From Flavobacteriaceae bacterium (GTDB taxonomy: Bacteria > Bacteroidota > Bacteroidia > Flavobacteriales > Flavobacteriaceae), in assembly GCA_027073495.1 (NCBI GenBank), contig JALSVQ010000011.1, forward strand, positions 1-64,000: DNA of 64,000 nt, given 5' to 3'. The stretch's first letter is position 1; every line of letters begins with the position of its first letter. This document shows positions 54,369 to 62,447 of this stretch, one piece after another. The position numbers and the translations under genes are program-made. The notes beneath the pieces are model-generated. The model was not told the origin of the DNA, did not search any database, and saw nothing but the letters and a program-made list of their open reading frames with translations.

Positions 54369-54539
54369 ATGCAATACGAAAAAAAACAAGAACAAACCAA
54401 CAAAGACTATTATATAAACGAAGAAGGGTATCGCGTTTTTACCGAGGCATTCCATCTAAAACGTGGCTATTGCTGCAAAAATGGGTGTAAGCACTGCCCT
54501 TATGGATTTGATGCAAAAACAAGACGTTTTAAAAAATAA
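54369..54539 (+). CDS. Small DUF5522-like cysteine-rich protein
   Basis: 56 residues from the ATG at 54369; the frame is open further upstream, but the promoter box lies in that part. The sequence YYINEEGYRVFTEAFHLKRGYCCKNGCKHCPYGFD is the DUF5522 pattern, with five cysteines and a histidine suited to binding zinc or an iron-sulfur cluster. The function is unknown. The gene ends one base from the convergent membrane protein, and both stops share the same short gap. Confidence 0.82.
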   Translation: MQYEKKQEQTNKDYYINEEGYRVFTEAFHLKRGYCCKNGCKHCPYGFDAKTRRFKK

Positions 54540-54540
54540 G

Positions 54541-55044
54541 TTACTTATTCTTACGAAATTGAATCAACAACAATCCTGAAAGACTAATAACTGTAGTAAT
54601 AACTGGCAGCATTCGCGTGCGTACTCTATCTAATGCATCGTTACTAAAATACCATATAGCAACACTTACTATTGCTATTAGTACAAAGAGAATACTGAAA
54701 ACGGTTAAATGATTGTTTTTTTGTGATAGCTTTACTATCATTTCGTAGAGTAAGACAATCGTTGCTAAAACAAAAAAAGTTATTAAACCTAAGTACAAAG
54801 CGTAAAGTACTGGATTCTCAAGTGAATTGATGCAGTAATCTGCTGTAAAACAAGTGTCAACACGCGTTTCTGTAGGTAGAATCAAAAAACCAAAAGCTAA
54901 TGAAAACAACAAACCAACAAGTAAGTAGGATAGTGTTTTATGACGCTCTGAAAAAGATTTTTTAACAGGTACTGTATTTATTTGTAAGGGTTTTTGTGTA
55001 TTGTCTTTATTGAGAGACCAAACTATTTTTTCATCTTTATTCAT
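54541..55044 (-). CDS. Small membrane protein of unknown function
   Basis: 167 residues from the ATG at 55044 (MNKDEKIVWSLN). A cytoplasmic N-terminus of about 37 residues is followed by four membrane helices (near 42-58, 82-104, 116-136 and 146-162), with a short loop bearing two Cys (CFTADYC) between the first two. I do not recognise a family. It has its own promoter box at 55061. It is convergent with the DUF5522-like gene and followed by no partner. Confidence 0.8.
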   Translation of the reverse strand: MNKDEKIVWSLNKDNTQKPLQINTVPVKKSFSERHKTLSYLLVGLLFSLAFGFLILPTETRVDTCFTADYCINSLENPVLYALYLGLITFFVLATIVLLYEMIVKLSQKNNHLTVFSILFVLIAIVSVAIWYFSNDALDRVRTRMLPVITTVISLSGLLLIQFRKNK

Positions 55045-55060
55045 CGTAATTAGTTTTTTA

Positions 55061-55068
55061 CAAAAATA
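55061..55068 (-). promoter_or_regulatory. -7 promoter element (TATTTTTG)
   Basis: TAnnTTTG on the minus strand, 16 bases before the ATG at 55044. Confidence 0.45.
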
Positions 55069-55115
55069 CACCCATTATCCTTAGAGAAGTGTAATATTTG
55101 TTACCTGTTTTTTTG

Positions 55116-56615
55116 CTAATCAATTAGAAATAATTGTAAGGCATCAGCTATTTTTCTGTTGTCTGATAATCGTGGTATTTTATTTTGCCCACCCAATTTA
55201 CCAATTGACTTCATGTACTTATTAAACCCTCCTTTTTGTACTTTTCGTATATGCAATGGTTGCAAAATGGAACCTTCAATCAAATCTTTGTAATATACAT
55301 TTTGAGCTTGCATTTCAGTATCAATTAACCTAGCAAAAACTTCCATATCTTTGGGTTCATTTTCAAATTCAATAAACCATTCGTGATAAGGCAATCCTTC
55401 TGATGAATTCACCTGTGGAGCTACTGTAAATTCAGAAATTCGTATATCTGTTGATTTCGAAATAGCTTTTTCTATCGCCTCGTCCACTTCTTTCCCAATG
55501 ACGTGCTCACCAAATGCAGATATAAAATGTTTTATACGTCCTGTTACTTTTATACGATAAGGTTTTAAGGAAGTAAATTGTACTGTATCGCCAATATTAT
55601 AAGCCCAAAGGCCAGCATCTGTATTGAGTATAATAACATAGTTCACTCCTAATTGAACATCTTTAAGGCTTAACCTTTCGGGGTTTTCATCAAAATAAGT
55701 AGCTGCAGGCATAAACTCATAAAAAATACCACTATTAAGTAATAATAACATGCCTTCAGCATCTTGCGAGTCTTGGTATGCTATAAATCCTTCTGAAGCT
55801 GGATAGAGTTCTACATAATCTATTTTTTTTCCTATTAATTGTTCGAACTTTTGTTTGTAAGGTGAAAAATTGACGCCACCATAAATAAAGAAATTAAAAT
55901 TAGGAAATAGTGTACTAATTGACTTTCCAGATTTAGCTATTAAACGCTCAAAATACATTTGTACCCAAGAAGGAATACCGCTAATGACCGTCATATCCTC
56001 AGTAATAGTTTCTGATACAATCTTATCTACCTTAGTTTCCCAATCTTCAATACAATTGGTTTCCCAAGATGGTAATCTGTTTTTTTGAAGGTAATTTGGC
56101 ACATAATGTGCCACAATACCGCTTAATCTTCCGAGTTGAATACCACCAACTTGTTCCAAAACAGGGCTTCCTTGAAGAAAAATCATTTTACCATCAACCC
56201 AAGAAGCATCACCGGTTTCATAAATATACAGTAGCAATGCTTGTTTTGCTGCCTCAATATGATGCGGCATCGATGTTTTGCTTATCGGAATATATTTTGC
56301 ACCAGAAGTAGTCCCAGATGTTTTAGCAAAATAAATGGGTTTACCCTTCCAAAGCACGTCACTAGCTCCGCTAATAATCTGATCTACATAAGGTTTTAAG
56401 CCTTCATAATCCCGGATTGGCACATTTTTTTTGAATGTTTCATAGTCTGTGATGCTTTCAAAATGATGATCTTTACCAAATTGTGTTTCTTTTGCAGTTT
56501 GCATTAAAAAATCAAATACTTTTTGTTGCGTTTCAATAGGGTTTTTTGCCCATTTTTGTACTTTATGATATGTTAAACGAGCTAATTGTTTTGCTATAAA
56601 AGATTTAATACGCAT
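55116..56615 (-). CDS. GH3-family (acyl-adenylating) protein
   Basis: 499 residues, full GH3 length. The ATP-binding loop is YFAKTSGTTSGAKYIPIS; other landmarks are IYGGVNFSPYKQKFE, YPASEGFIAYQD, TDAGLWAYNIGDTVQFTSLKPYRIKVTGRIKHFISAFGEHVIGKEVDEAI. Plant GH3 enzymes conjugate amino acids to hormones via acyl-AMP. Bacterial members are common in the Bacteroidota, with no proven substrate. Its ATG overlaps the stop of the M23 peptidase gene (TAATG), so they are coupled. Confidence 0.9.
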   Translation of the reverse strand: MRIKSFIAKQLARLTYHKVQKWAKNPIETQQKVFDFLMQTAKETQFGKDHHFESITDYETFKKNVPIRDYEGLKPYVDQIISGASDVLWKGKPIYFAKTSGTTSGAKYIPISKTSMPHHIEAAKQALLLYIYETGDASWVDGKMIFLQGSPVLEQVGGIQLGRLSGIVAHYVPNYLQKNRLPSWETNCIEDWETKVDKIVSETITEDMTVISGIPSWVQMYFERLIAKSGKSISTLFPNFNFFIYGGVNFSPYKQKFEQLIGKKIDYVELYPASEGFIAYQDSQDAEGMLLLLNSGIFYEFMPAATYFDENPERLSLKDVQLGVNYVIILNTDAGLWAYNIGDTVQFTSLKPYRIKVTGRIKHFISAFGEHVIGKEVDEAIEKAISKSTDIRISEFTVAPQVNSSEGLPYHEWFIEFENEPKDMEVFARLIDTEMQAQNVYYKDLIEGSILQPLHIRKVQKGGFNKYMKSIGKLGGQNKIPRLSDNRKIADALQLFLID

Positions 56616-57484
56616 TATTTTGAAAAATCAATAAAATTAGTAGGGTTTACAGGTTTTCCATTCATCCAAAGTTCGAAGTGCAAATGCGGGCCCGTGGTCA
56701 ATTCGCCTGTATTACCAGATTCAGCAATTACTTCTCCACTTTTTACATACTCGCCTTGTTTTTTGAGTAATGCCGAATTGTGTTTGTACACCGAGATAAG
56801 ATTATGTGGATGTTTCAAAATAATAACATACCCCGTTTCTGCTGTCCAAGATGCAAAAATCACAGTGCCTTCTGTTATTGCTTTAATAGGTGTGTTTTTT
56901 GCAACAACAATATCTACTGCATAATGCTCTTTTTCCATACTAAAACCCGAAGATATTTTTCCTTTTACAGGTGTAAATAGCGCATATTTTGTTTTAAAAT
57001 CGGTTGTTTTACCTATATTGTGTCTAATTTCTTGATCTACAGCATCGCGTAGGGCAATTTCATCTTTACTTGGTTTTAAATTTAAAGAATCTTTGTTTTT
57101 ATTAATAATCGCTATTATTGAATCTTTATTTAATGAAGTAACAGGAATATCTCCAACAAGTGCTTTTTGGGTGTTTTTTAACAAAAATTGTGTCTGAGAA
57201 GTCATTTCTACTAAAGAATCAAGCTCTTCTTGCATCTCCAAAGCGTCTTTACGTACTTGAATAGATGAATAACCGGGTATATATTCTCTAAATGGAGTAT
57301 AAGCAATTACAGCAAAAGTAATTCCAACAACAAACAAGGTCAAAAGCATTAATGCTATAAAGACATTAAGTCTATTGAGTTTAAAAGAGGCATGCTCTTG
57401 AAAAGTATCTTCATTCATTACCACAAAACGGTATTTTAGAGATAGTTTATGAAGAAATTTTTTATATTTACTCTTTTTATTCAT
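56615..57484 (-). CDS. M23 family peptidoglycan metallopeptidase
   Basis: 289 residues. A short basic cytoplasmic segment, a single membrane helix (about 37-58), a coiled-coil/linker and a C-terminal LytM/M23 domain: HYAVDIVV (HxxxD zinc ligands), then GPHLHFELWMNG (HxH) and PVNPTNFIDF. It should cut peptidoglycan cross-bridges or activate other hydrolases in the periplasm. The -7 promoter box lies 4 nt from its ATG. Co-transcribed with the GH3-family gene; divergent from tatA. Confidence 0.92.
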   Translation of the reverse strand: MNKKSKYKKFLHKLSLKYRFVVMNEDTFQEHASFKLNRLNVFIALMLLTLFVVGITFAVIAYTPFREYIPGYSSIQVRKDALEMQEELDSLVEMTSQTQFLLKNTQKALVGDIPVTSLNKDSIIAIINKNKDSLNLKPSKDEIALRDAVDQEIRHNIGKTTDFKTKYALFTPVKGKISSGFSMEKEHYAVDIVVAKNTPIKAITEGTVIFASWTAETGYVIILKHPHNLISVYKHNSALLKKQGEYVKSGEVIAESGNTGELTTGPHLHFELWMNGKPVNPTNFIDFSK

Positions 57485-57488
57485 CTTA

Positions 57489-57496
57489 CAAAGATA
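57489..57496 (-). promoter_or_regulatory. -7 promoter element (TATCTTTG), only 4 nt from an ATG
   Basis: Minus-strand TAnnTTTG followed by TAAG and the ATG of the M23 peptidase at 57484, predicting a leaderless mRNA. Confidence 0.55.
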
Positions 57497-57568
57497 TAAA
57501 ACAGAATATTAAAATGAATATATCTGAAAAAACATTTAACAATTTACCATACTTTTAAGAAAAGGTAC

Positions 57569-57576
57569 TACATTTG
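57569..57576 (+). promoter_or_regulatory. -7 promoter element (TACATTTG) for tatA
   Basis: TAnnTTTG, 28 bases before the tatA ATG. Confidence 0.55.
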
Positions 57577-57604
57577 TGGTGTGTAATTAAAAAATTAAAA
57601 AATT

Positions 57605-57781
57605 ATGAATATATATTTAATAACAGGTCCTTACCAAATTGTTTTAGTAGTTGTTTTAGCTGTTTTACTTTTCGGAGGTAAAAAAATACCAGAATTAATG
57701 CGCGGTCTAGGAACGGGTATAAAAGAATTCAAAGATGCTACCAAAGCTGAAGATTCTGATAAAATAGAAAACGAAGACTAA
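57605..57781 (+). CDS. tatA: Twin-arginine translocase subunit TatA/TatE
   Basis: 58 residues, below common ORF length cut-offs. A short periplasmic start (MNIYLITGPYQ), one membrane helix (IVLVVVLAVLLF), the conserved FGGKKIPELMRGLGTGIKEFKDA hinge and amphipathic helix, then an acidic tail (EDSDKIENED). TatA oligomers form the pore for exporting folded proteins. tatC is not in the window. The gene is preceded by its own promoter box and lies between the divergent M23 peptidase gene and an unknown secreted protein. Confidence 0.95.
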   Translation: MNIYLITGPYQIVLVVVLAVLLFGGKKIPELMRGLGTGIKEFKDATKAEDSDKIENED

Positions 57782-57804
57782 TTTTAACATCTTCTTAACG
57801 CTTG

Positions 57805-57819
57805 TGGCATAGTTATTGA
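57805..57819 (+). promoter_or_regulatory. sigma-54-type (-24/-12) promoter candidate
   Basis: TGGCAT, five bases, TTGA: the right layout for RpoN with a mismatch in the -12 GC. It lies 35 bases before the ATG at 57854, just downstream of tatA. Confidence 0.4.
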
Positions 57820-57853
57820 GACTTAAATTACAATAATTATAAATTTACTTATT

Positions 57854-59032
57854 ATGAAAAAATTTAAGACTTTGTTGTTTTTCTTAGCATTAACAAGCGT
57901 AACTTTTGCGCAGACAGATTTAAAAAAAGGATCGCATCCAATTACTCCTTCTTCTGACAATGCATATTTGTATGCAGAGTGGCTTCCTGCTGTTATTCAT
58001 TTAACAGATAACACATCTCAAAAGGTAAATGCAAGGTATAATGTAGCGCTCCAAGAAATGGAAATACAAGACCAAGCTAATGAGTTTTCATTAGACCAAA
58101 CACTTAGTAAAAAAGTAGTCATCAACAACGTCTCTTTTGTTCCTAAATTTGAAGGAAAAGGGTTTTATCAAGAGCTTGAAAGCACACCACTATTTACTTT
58201 CTACAAACAGTTTATTAAAAAACCAGGGCAAAAACTGCAAGTACAACTTTATAAAAAGAACATCAAAACAGGAAAAATGATGCGCTTTAAAAAAGAAGGC
58301 ATTCAAAAAAACCCATTTATCATAGATAACACCGCTATAGAAAAATTAAGTAGCGTTAAAGAAGTTAAAGAAAACAATGTGCAACGCACAATAATAAATG
58401 GTGCTTACCAAGGAAAAAACGGATTAGGGAAAACATCAGAAAGAGAAGGTGTTATTTCTACAGGAATTACCACTTTTGATAATCGTGAAAAAACAGTTAC
58501 AGGTTCTGTATTTCTTAACGATAAAGCTGCAATGGCAAGTGTTTATCTTAAAAATGAAAATAAAAAAATAATTGCTCCTGTTCGTTTTAATGTTGAAACA
58601 AACGAATTTATTCTTTACTTTAATAATAAAACAATCACATTAGATCCTCTACAAATTAAAAAAGTGATTTTTAATAAAAAAATATTTATCCCTTATTCAG
58701 ATTTACAATTAAATGTTAATTTTTATCAATATCTCGGTAAACTTAATGGTAAAGAACTTTTAAAAAAATACTATATAGAAAAAATTGATGAAACGTATAT
58801 CCCAGGGAAATCTACAGGAGACCTAAAACAAAGAAGAAAAATAAAAAGTAAATTTTTAGTGAGCAATACACGTACTGGAAGTATCAAGCCAATCAAAAAG
58901 AATAAAAAAACACTACTTGCATTGTTTGGTAAAAAGCAAAAGCAAATTGAAAAATATGTTAAACAAAATAAAATTAACATCAAAAACAGTGAGCAATTAG
59001 CACGTCTAATTAAGTACTATCACACGCTATAA
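57854..59032 (+). CDS. Secreted protein of unknown function with an internal duplication
   Basis: 392 residues. Signal peptide to TFAQ. Two similar parts can be seen. Residues about 55-130 read ARYNVALQEMEI, TLSKKVVINNVSFVP, FYKQF. Residues about 245-320 read VRFNVETNEFILY, LQIKKVIFNKKIFIPY, FYQYLGK...YYIEKI. Both alternate short beta strands. A basic tail (about 325-392) follows. I do not recognise the family. It is periplasmic or surface-located, in its own unit with a sigma-54-like promoter and a terminator behind it. No sorting domain is evident. Confidence 0.8.
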   Translation: MKKFKTLLFFLALTSVTFAQTDLKKGSHPITPSSDNAYLYAEWLPAVIHLTDNTSQKVNARYNVALQEMEIQDQANEFSLDQTLSKKVVINNVSFVPKFEGKGFYQELESTPLFTFYKQFIKKPGQKLQVQLYKKNIKTGKMMRFKKEGIQKNPFIIDNTAIEKLSSVKEVKENNVQRTIINGAYQGKNGLGKTSEREGVISTGITTFDNREKTVTGSVFLNDKAAMASVYLKNENKKIIAPVRFNVETNEFILYFNNKTITLDPLQIKKVIFNKKIFIPYSDLQLNVNFYQYLGKLNGKELLKKYYIEKIDETYIPGKSTGDLKQRRKIKSKFLVSNTRTGSIKPIKKNKKTLLALFGKKQKQIEKYVKQNKINIKNSEQLARLIKYYHTL

Positions 59033-59053
59033 AGATAGAGACAAATACAATTT

Positions 59054-59079
59054 AAAAGCTACCAAATAAGGTAGCTTTT
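59054..59079 (+). terminator. Intrinsic terminator
   Basis: AAAAGCTACC, AAATAA loop, GGTAGCTTTT: a 10-bp stem 21 bases after the stop of the unknown secreted protein. Confidence 0.8.
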
Positions 59080-59120
59080 ATTATTTAAAACTATTATTCA
59101 GATAATAGTTATTATTAGCA

Positions 59121-59128
59121 TATCTTTG
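59121..59128 (+). promoter_or_regulatory. -7 promoter element (TATCTTTG), only 5 nt from an ATG
   Basis: TAnnTTTG then CCCCT and the ATG at 59134, predicting a leaderless or near-leaderless mRNA for the methyltransferase. Confidence 0.55.
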
Positions 59129-59133
59129 CCCCT

Positions 59134-60366
59134 ATGAATACAAAAAGTAAAGAAAATAAACCATTGCGTTTTCACAACAATCTTGTCAATGCCACTGTAG
59201 ATGCATTAAACTATATTTTTAATGATGGCGTATATGCTGATAAAGCAGTACAAACAGCCTTAAAAAGAGATGCACGATTTGGTGCTCGCGATAGAAAATT
59301 TATAGCTGAAACAATTTATGAAATTGTACGTTGGAAACGCTTATATAATGAAATAGCAGAAACAAAAAACCACTTCAACAAGAAAAATCTATGGAAGCTT
59401 GTTGCTGTTTGGGCTGTAGTCAACGGACACAATCTCCCTGATTGGAAAGAGTTCGCTAAAACACCTGTTAGACGTATTAAAGGACGGTTTAAAGAACTTC
59501 AAAAAATACGCAAATTCAAAGAATCTATCCCTGATTGGTTAGATGCTTTAGGCGAAAAAGAATTAGGTAGTTTTTGGGATGAAGAAATTCACGCTTTAAA
59601 CCAACAAGCTCAAGTTGTATTGCGTACAAACACGCTCAAAACCACAGCACACCGCTTACAACAACTTCTAGAAAAAGAAGATATAGCAACTGAAACACTG
59701 CGTTTTTATCCTGATGCTTTGGTATTAACAGAACGTAAAAATGTATTTCAAACCAAACTATTCAAAGACGGACTTTTTGAAGTACAAGACGCATCCTCTC
59801 AAAAAGTAGCTGAGTTTTGTAATGTAAAACCAGGGCAACGTGTTATTGATGCTTGCGCAGGCGCAGGAGGAAAAACACTACATCTTGCTGCTCAAATGGA
59901 AAATAAAGGTCAGCTTATAGCTATGGATATTTATGCTAATAAGTTAACCGAACTAAAACGTAGAGCCAAACGAAACAACGCACACAATATACAAACCAAA
60001 GTAATAGACTCTACCAAGGTCATCAAAAAAATGAAAAATTCTGCTGATGTGGTACTGATAGACTCACCTTGCTCTGGATTAGGTGTGTTAAAACGAAATC
60101 CTGATGCCAAGTGGAAACTTCAACCTGAATTTTTAGATAAAATAAAAGCAACACAAGCCGAAATTTTAAATAATTATGCCCAAATGGTAAAAGATGGCGG
60201 AACACTAGTATATGCTACTTGCTCAATTTTGCCTTCTGAAAATGAAGAACAAGTAAAAAAATTCTTATCTTTACACAACGAATTTGAATTAGTTGATTCA
60301 AAAAGCATTTCTGTTGCAAAATCTGGTTTTGACGGATTTTTTATGGCAAAAATGAAAAAGAAATAA
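59134..60366 (+). CDS. RsmB/NOP-family rRNA (cytosine-C5) methyltransferase
   Basis: 410 residues. An N-terminal helical NusB-like domain (about 10-140: ATVDALNYIFNDGVYADKAVQTALKRDARFGARDRKF) is followed by a RsmB-type methyltransferase with FEVQDASSQKVAEF, the SAM-binding VIDACAGAGGKTLHLAA, and the two catalytic cysteines in DSPCSGLGVLKRNPDAKW and YATCSILPSENE. It methylates C5 of a cytosine in 16S rRNA (position not readable). It is followed 3 bp later by the endonuclease gene. Confidence 0.93.
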   Translation: MNTKSKENKPLRFHNNLVNATVDALNYIFNDGVYADKAVQTALKRDARFGARDRKFIAETIYEIVRWKRLYNEIAETKNHFNKKNLWKLVAVWAVVNGHNLPDWKEFAKTPVRRIKGRFKELQKIRKFKESIPDWLDALGEKELGSFWDEEIHALNQQAQVVLRTNTLKTTAHRLQQLLEKEDIATETLRFYPDALVLTERKNVFQTKLFKDGLFEVQDASSQKVAEFCNVKPGQRVIDACAGAGGKTLHLAAQMENKGQLIAMDIYANKLTELKRRAKRNNAHNIQTKVIDSTKVIKKMKNSADVVLIDSPCSGLGVLKRNPDAKWKLQPEFLDKIKATQAEILNNYAQMVKDGGTLVYATCSILPSENEEQVKKFLSLHNEFELVDSKSISVAKSGFDGFFMAKMKKK

Positions 60367-60369
60367 ATT

Positions 60370-62109
60370 ATGAAAAAACAATTTACTTTATTATTTAGTT
60401 TATTAACCATCCTAGTATTTGGTCAAATACCTGCTGGTTACTACGACTCAGCTTCTGGCCTTACTGGAGCTCCATTGAAAGCCGAACTCAATAACATTAT
60501 TGATGGTCATACCGAATTTTCTTATTCTCAAGTATGGGATCAACTCAAATATACCGATGAAGACCCTAACAATTCAAATAATGTGCTATTGCTCTACACC
60601 GGTTGGTCATATCCAAAAAATGATAATGGTGGAGCTGTAACCGAATGGAATAGAGAACATACTTGGGCAAAATCACATGGTGGTTTTGGTACAACTATGC
60701 CTACAGGAACAGATTTACACCATTTACGTCCTACAGATGTTACGGTAAATTCTGCTAGAGGAAACCTCTATTTTGATAATGGAGGAAGCCAATACAGTGA
60801 CCCTTCTCGATATGGACAATCAGGAACTTTTCCTACAGGATGTTACCGTGATGGTGATTCTTGGGAACCACGTGATGAAGTAAAAGGTGATGTAGCACGT
60901 ATGATTTTTTATATGGCAACACGCTATGAAGGTGAAAATGGTGAAGTTGACCTTGAAGTTTATGATGGCATTCCATCTAATGGTTCTGACCCTTTACACG
61001 GTGTACTCTCTACATTATTAGCTTGGCACAATAGCGATCCTGTTTCTGCTTGGGAAGTACGACGTAATAACAGAATCTACGAGCGTCAAGGCAATAGAAA
61101 TCCATATATTGATCATCCAGAATATGTGCAAGCTGTTTGGGGTGGAACAGTAGATAATACAGCACCGACAGATCCTGCAAATTTAGTAACTTCTAATGCT
61201 ACAAGTAACAGTTTAACACTTACTTGGACACCATCTACTGATGATGTAGGCGTTGATCATTATGATGTATATGTTGACAATGTAAATACCTATACTGCTA
61301 CAAACACCCCATTTGTTGCAACAGGATTAAGTGCAAACACCAACTACTGCTTTACAGTGGTAGCAGTAGATGCTGCAGGAAATAGCTCTAATGACAGTAA
61401 TCAAGCGTGTGGAACTACACTTGATAGTGCTAGCCCAGGCTCAGATTGTGCCAATGAAACTTTTGAAAACACACCAGCATCTGGTTCATATAATCCTTTT
61501 TCTTGGACAGGAGATAATGGTGCAATATGGAATACTACAAATTCAAGAACTGACCAAACTATAAATAATAAAGCACTTGTCCTAAAGAATGGTGTTTTAA
61601 CAAGCCCTAGCATTGTTGGCGGTATTGGGTCTTTAACCGTAAAAACAAAACGATTTTTTAGTGGAGGGTCTGGTTCTTATGATGTAGCTGTAAATGGCAC
61701 AACTGTAGGAACCGTAGCTTATGATGCTACCGAACAAACCGTTACTATTCCTAATATTAATACAACAGGAAGTATAGTAGTGACATTGAGTAAAACAGCT
61801 TCTAGTAGTTCTAGTGATCGTGTTGGTTTTGACGATTTATCATGGACATGTTATGCTACAGCTTCCGTAGACGAAGAAAGTTTAGATACCTTAAAAATCT
61901 ATCCTAACCCTATTAAAAACGGACTGTTTTATATTAATTATTCAAAACCTATACATCTGATTATTTTCAATATTCTTGGTAAAAAAGTCTATGAGAAACA
62001 ACATGTTGCTAATGATGTAATTGACATATCAAATCTTAAAGCGGGTATTTATTTGGTTAAAATAATAGGTGAATTTGCTACAACTTATAAAAAAATAAAG
62101 ATTCAGTAA
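60370..62109 (+). CDS. T9SS-exported endonuclease I (EndA type) with a fibronectin-III-like domain
   Basis: 579 residues. Signal peptide to VFGQ, then the endonuclease I domain (about 25-255) with the catalytic EWNREHTWAKSHGG and DLHHLRPTDVTVNSARGNLYFDNGG (His-Cys-type metal site). A fibronectin-III-like module (DPANLVTSNATSNSLTLTWTPSTDDVGVDHYDVYVD) follows, then a beta-rich carbohydrate-binding-like region (about 355-500), and a C-terminal type A sorting domain: LKIYPNPIKNGLFYI, KVYEKQ, GIYLVKI. It is a secreted or surface nuclease, perhaps used to obtain phosphate or nucleosides from DNA, exported by T9SS. It follows the methyltransferase by 3 bp, so both are co-transcribed. Confidence 0.92.
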   Translation: MKKQFTLLFSLLTILVFGQIPAGYYDSASGLTGAPLKAELNNIIDGHTEFSYSQVWDQLKYTDEDPNNSNNVLLLYTGWSYPKNDNGGAVTEWNREHTWAKSHGGFGTTMPTGTDLHHLRPTDVTVNSARGNLYFDNGGSQYSDPSRYGQSGTFPTGCYRDGDSWEPRDEVKGDVARMIFYMATRYEGENGEVDLEVYDGIPSNGSDPLHGVLSTLLAWHNSDPVSAWEVRRNNRIYERQGNRNPYIDHPEYVQAVWGGTVDNTAPTDPANLVTSNATSNSLTLTWTPSTDDVGVDHYDVYVDNVNTYTATNTPFVATGLSANTNYCFTVVAVDAAGNSSNDSNQACGTTLDSASPGSDCANETFENTPASGSYNPFSWTGDNGAIWNTTNSRTDQTINNKALVLKNGVLTSPSIVGGIGSLTVKTKRFFSGGSGSYDVAVNGTTVGTVAYDATEQTVTIPNINTTGSIVVTLSKTASSSSSDRVGFDDLSWTCYATASVDEESLDTLKIYPNPIKNGLFYINYSKPIHLIIFNILGKKVYEKQHVANDVIDISNLKAGIYLVKIIGEFATTYKKIKIQ

Positions 62110-62117
62110 ATATCATC

Positions 62118-62170
62118 ATATCTAGTCTTAAAAAACATCCTATATAGGATGTTTTTTTAAGACTAGATAT
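62118..62170. terminator. Very long near-perfect palindrome (bidirectional terminator)
   Basis: ATATCTAGTCTT + six A + CATCC, a TATATA centre, GGATG + seven T + AAGACTAGATAT: about 23 bp of stem with one bulged T. It lies between the endonuclease gene and the convergent DUF420 operon. Its stem is longer than needed for termination. Confidence 0.85.
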
Positions 62171-62217
62171 ATTGTAAAATAATAACATCTTAAATACAGC
62201 AGGTAAAACAGTTTAAC

Positions 62218-62442
62218 TTATTCTTCTGTTAAAGCATTTGATTTTTTAACCAATCGGTATACAAAAAAACCTAAAAATATAAGTATTAAATAAGGAAATA
62301 CCATCAAGTATTGAATACCATTATTTACACCTTCAGCTAAATCTTTATTTCCTTCACTTTCTAATGTAGCACGACACATAGCACATTGTGCTTCTAGAAA
62401 ATAAGAGCCTATCAGCATTAAAAATAATAAAAAATGTTTCAT
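62218..62442 (-). CDS. Small membrane protein with CAMC motif, end of cytochrome oxidase assembly locus
   Basis: 74 residues from the ATG at 62442 (MKHFLLFLMLIGSYFLEAQ); the frame is open upstream to 62511, but that part overlaps the DUF420 gene. After the signal or first helix comes CAMCRATLESEGNKDLAEGVNNGIQYLMVFPYLILIFLGFFVYRL: a CxxC-type pair just outside the membrane and a second helix. It lies 5 bp behind the DUF420 gene, which suggests that it is part of the terminal-oxidase assembly group. The motif could bind copper or a thiol partner (inference). The family is unnamed to me. Confidence 0.75.
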   Translation of the reverse strand: MKHFLLFLMLIGSYFLEAQCAMCRATLESEGNKDLAEGVNNGIQYLMVFPYLILIFLGFFVYRLVKKSNALTEE

Positions 62443-62447
62443 AAGAT

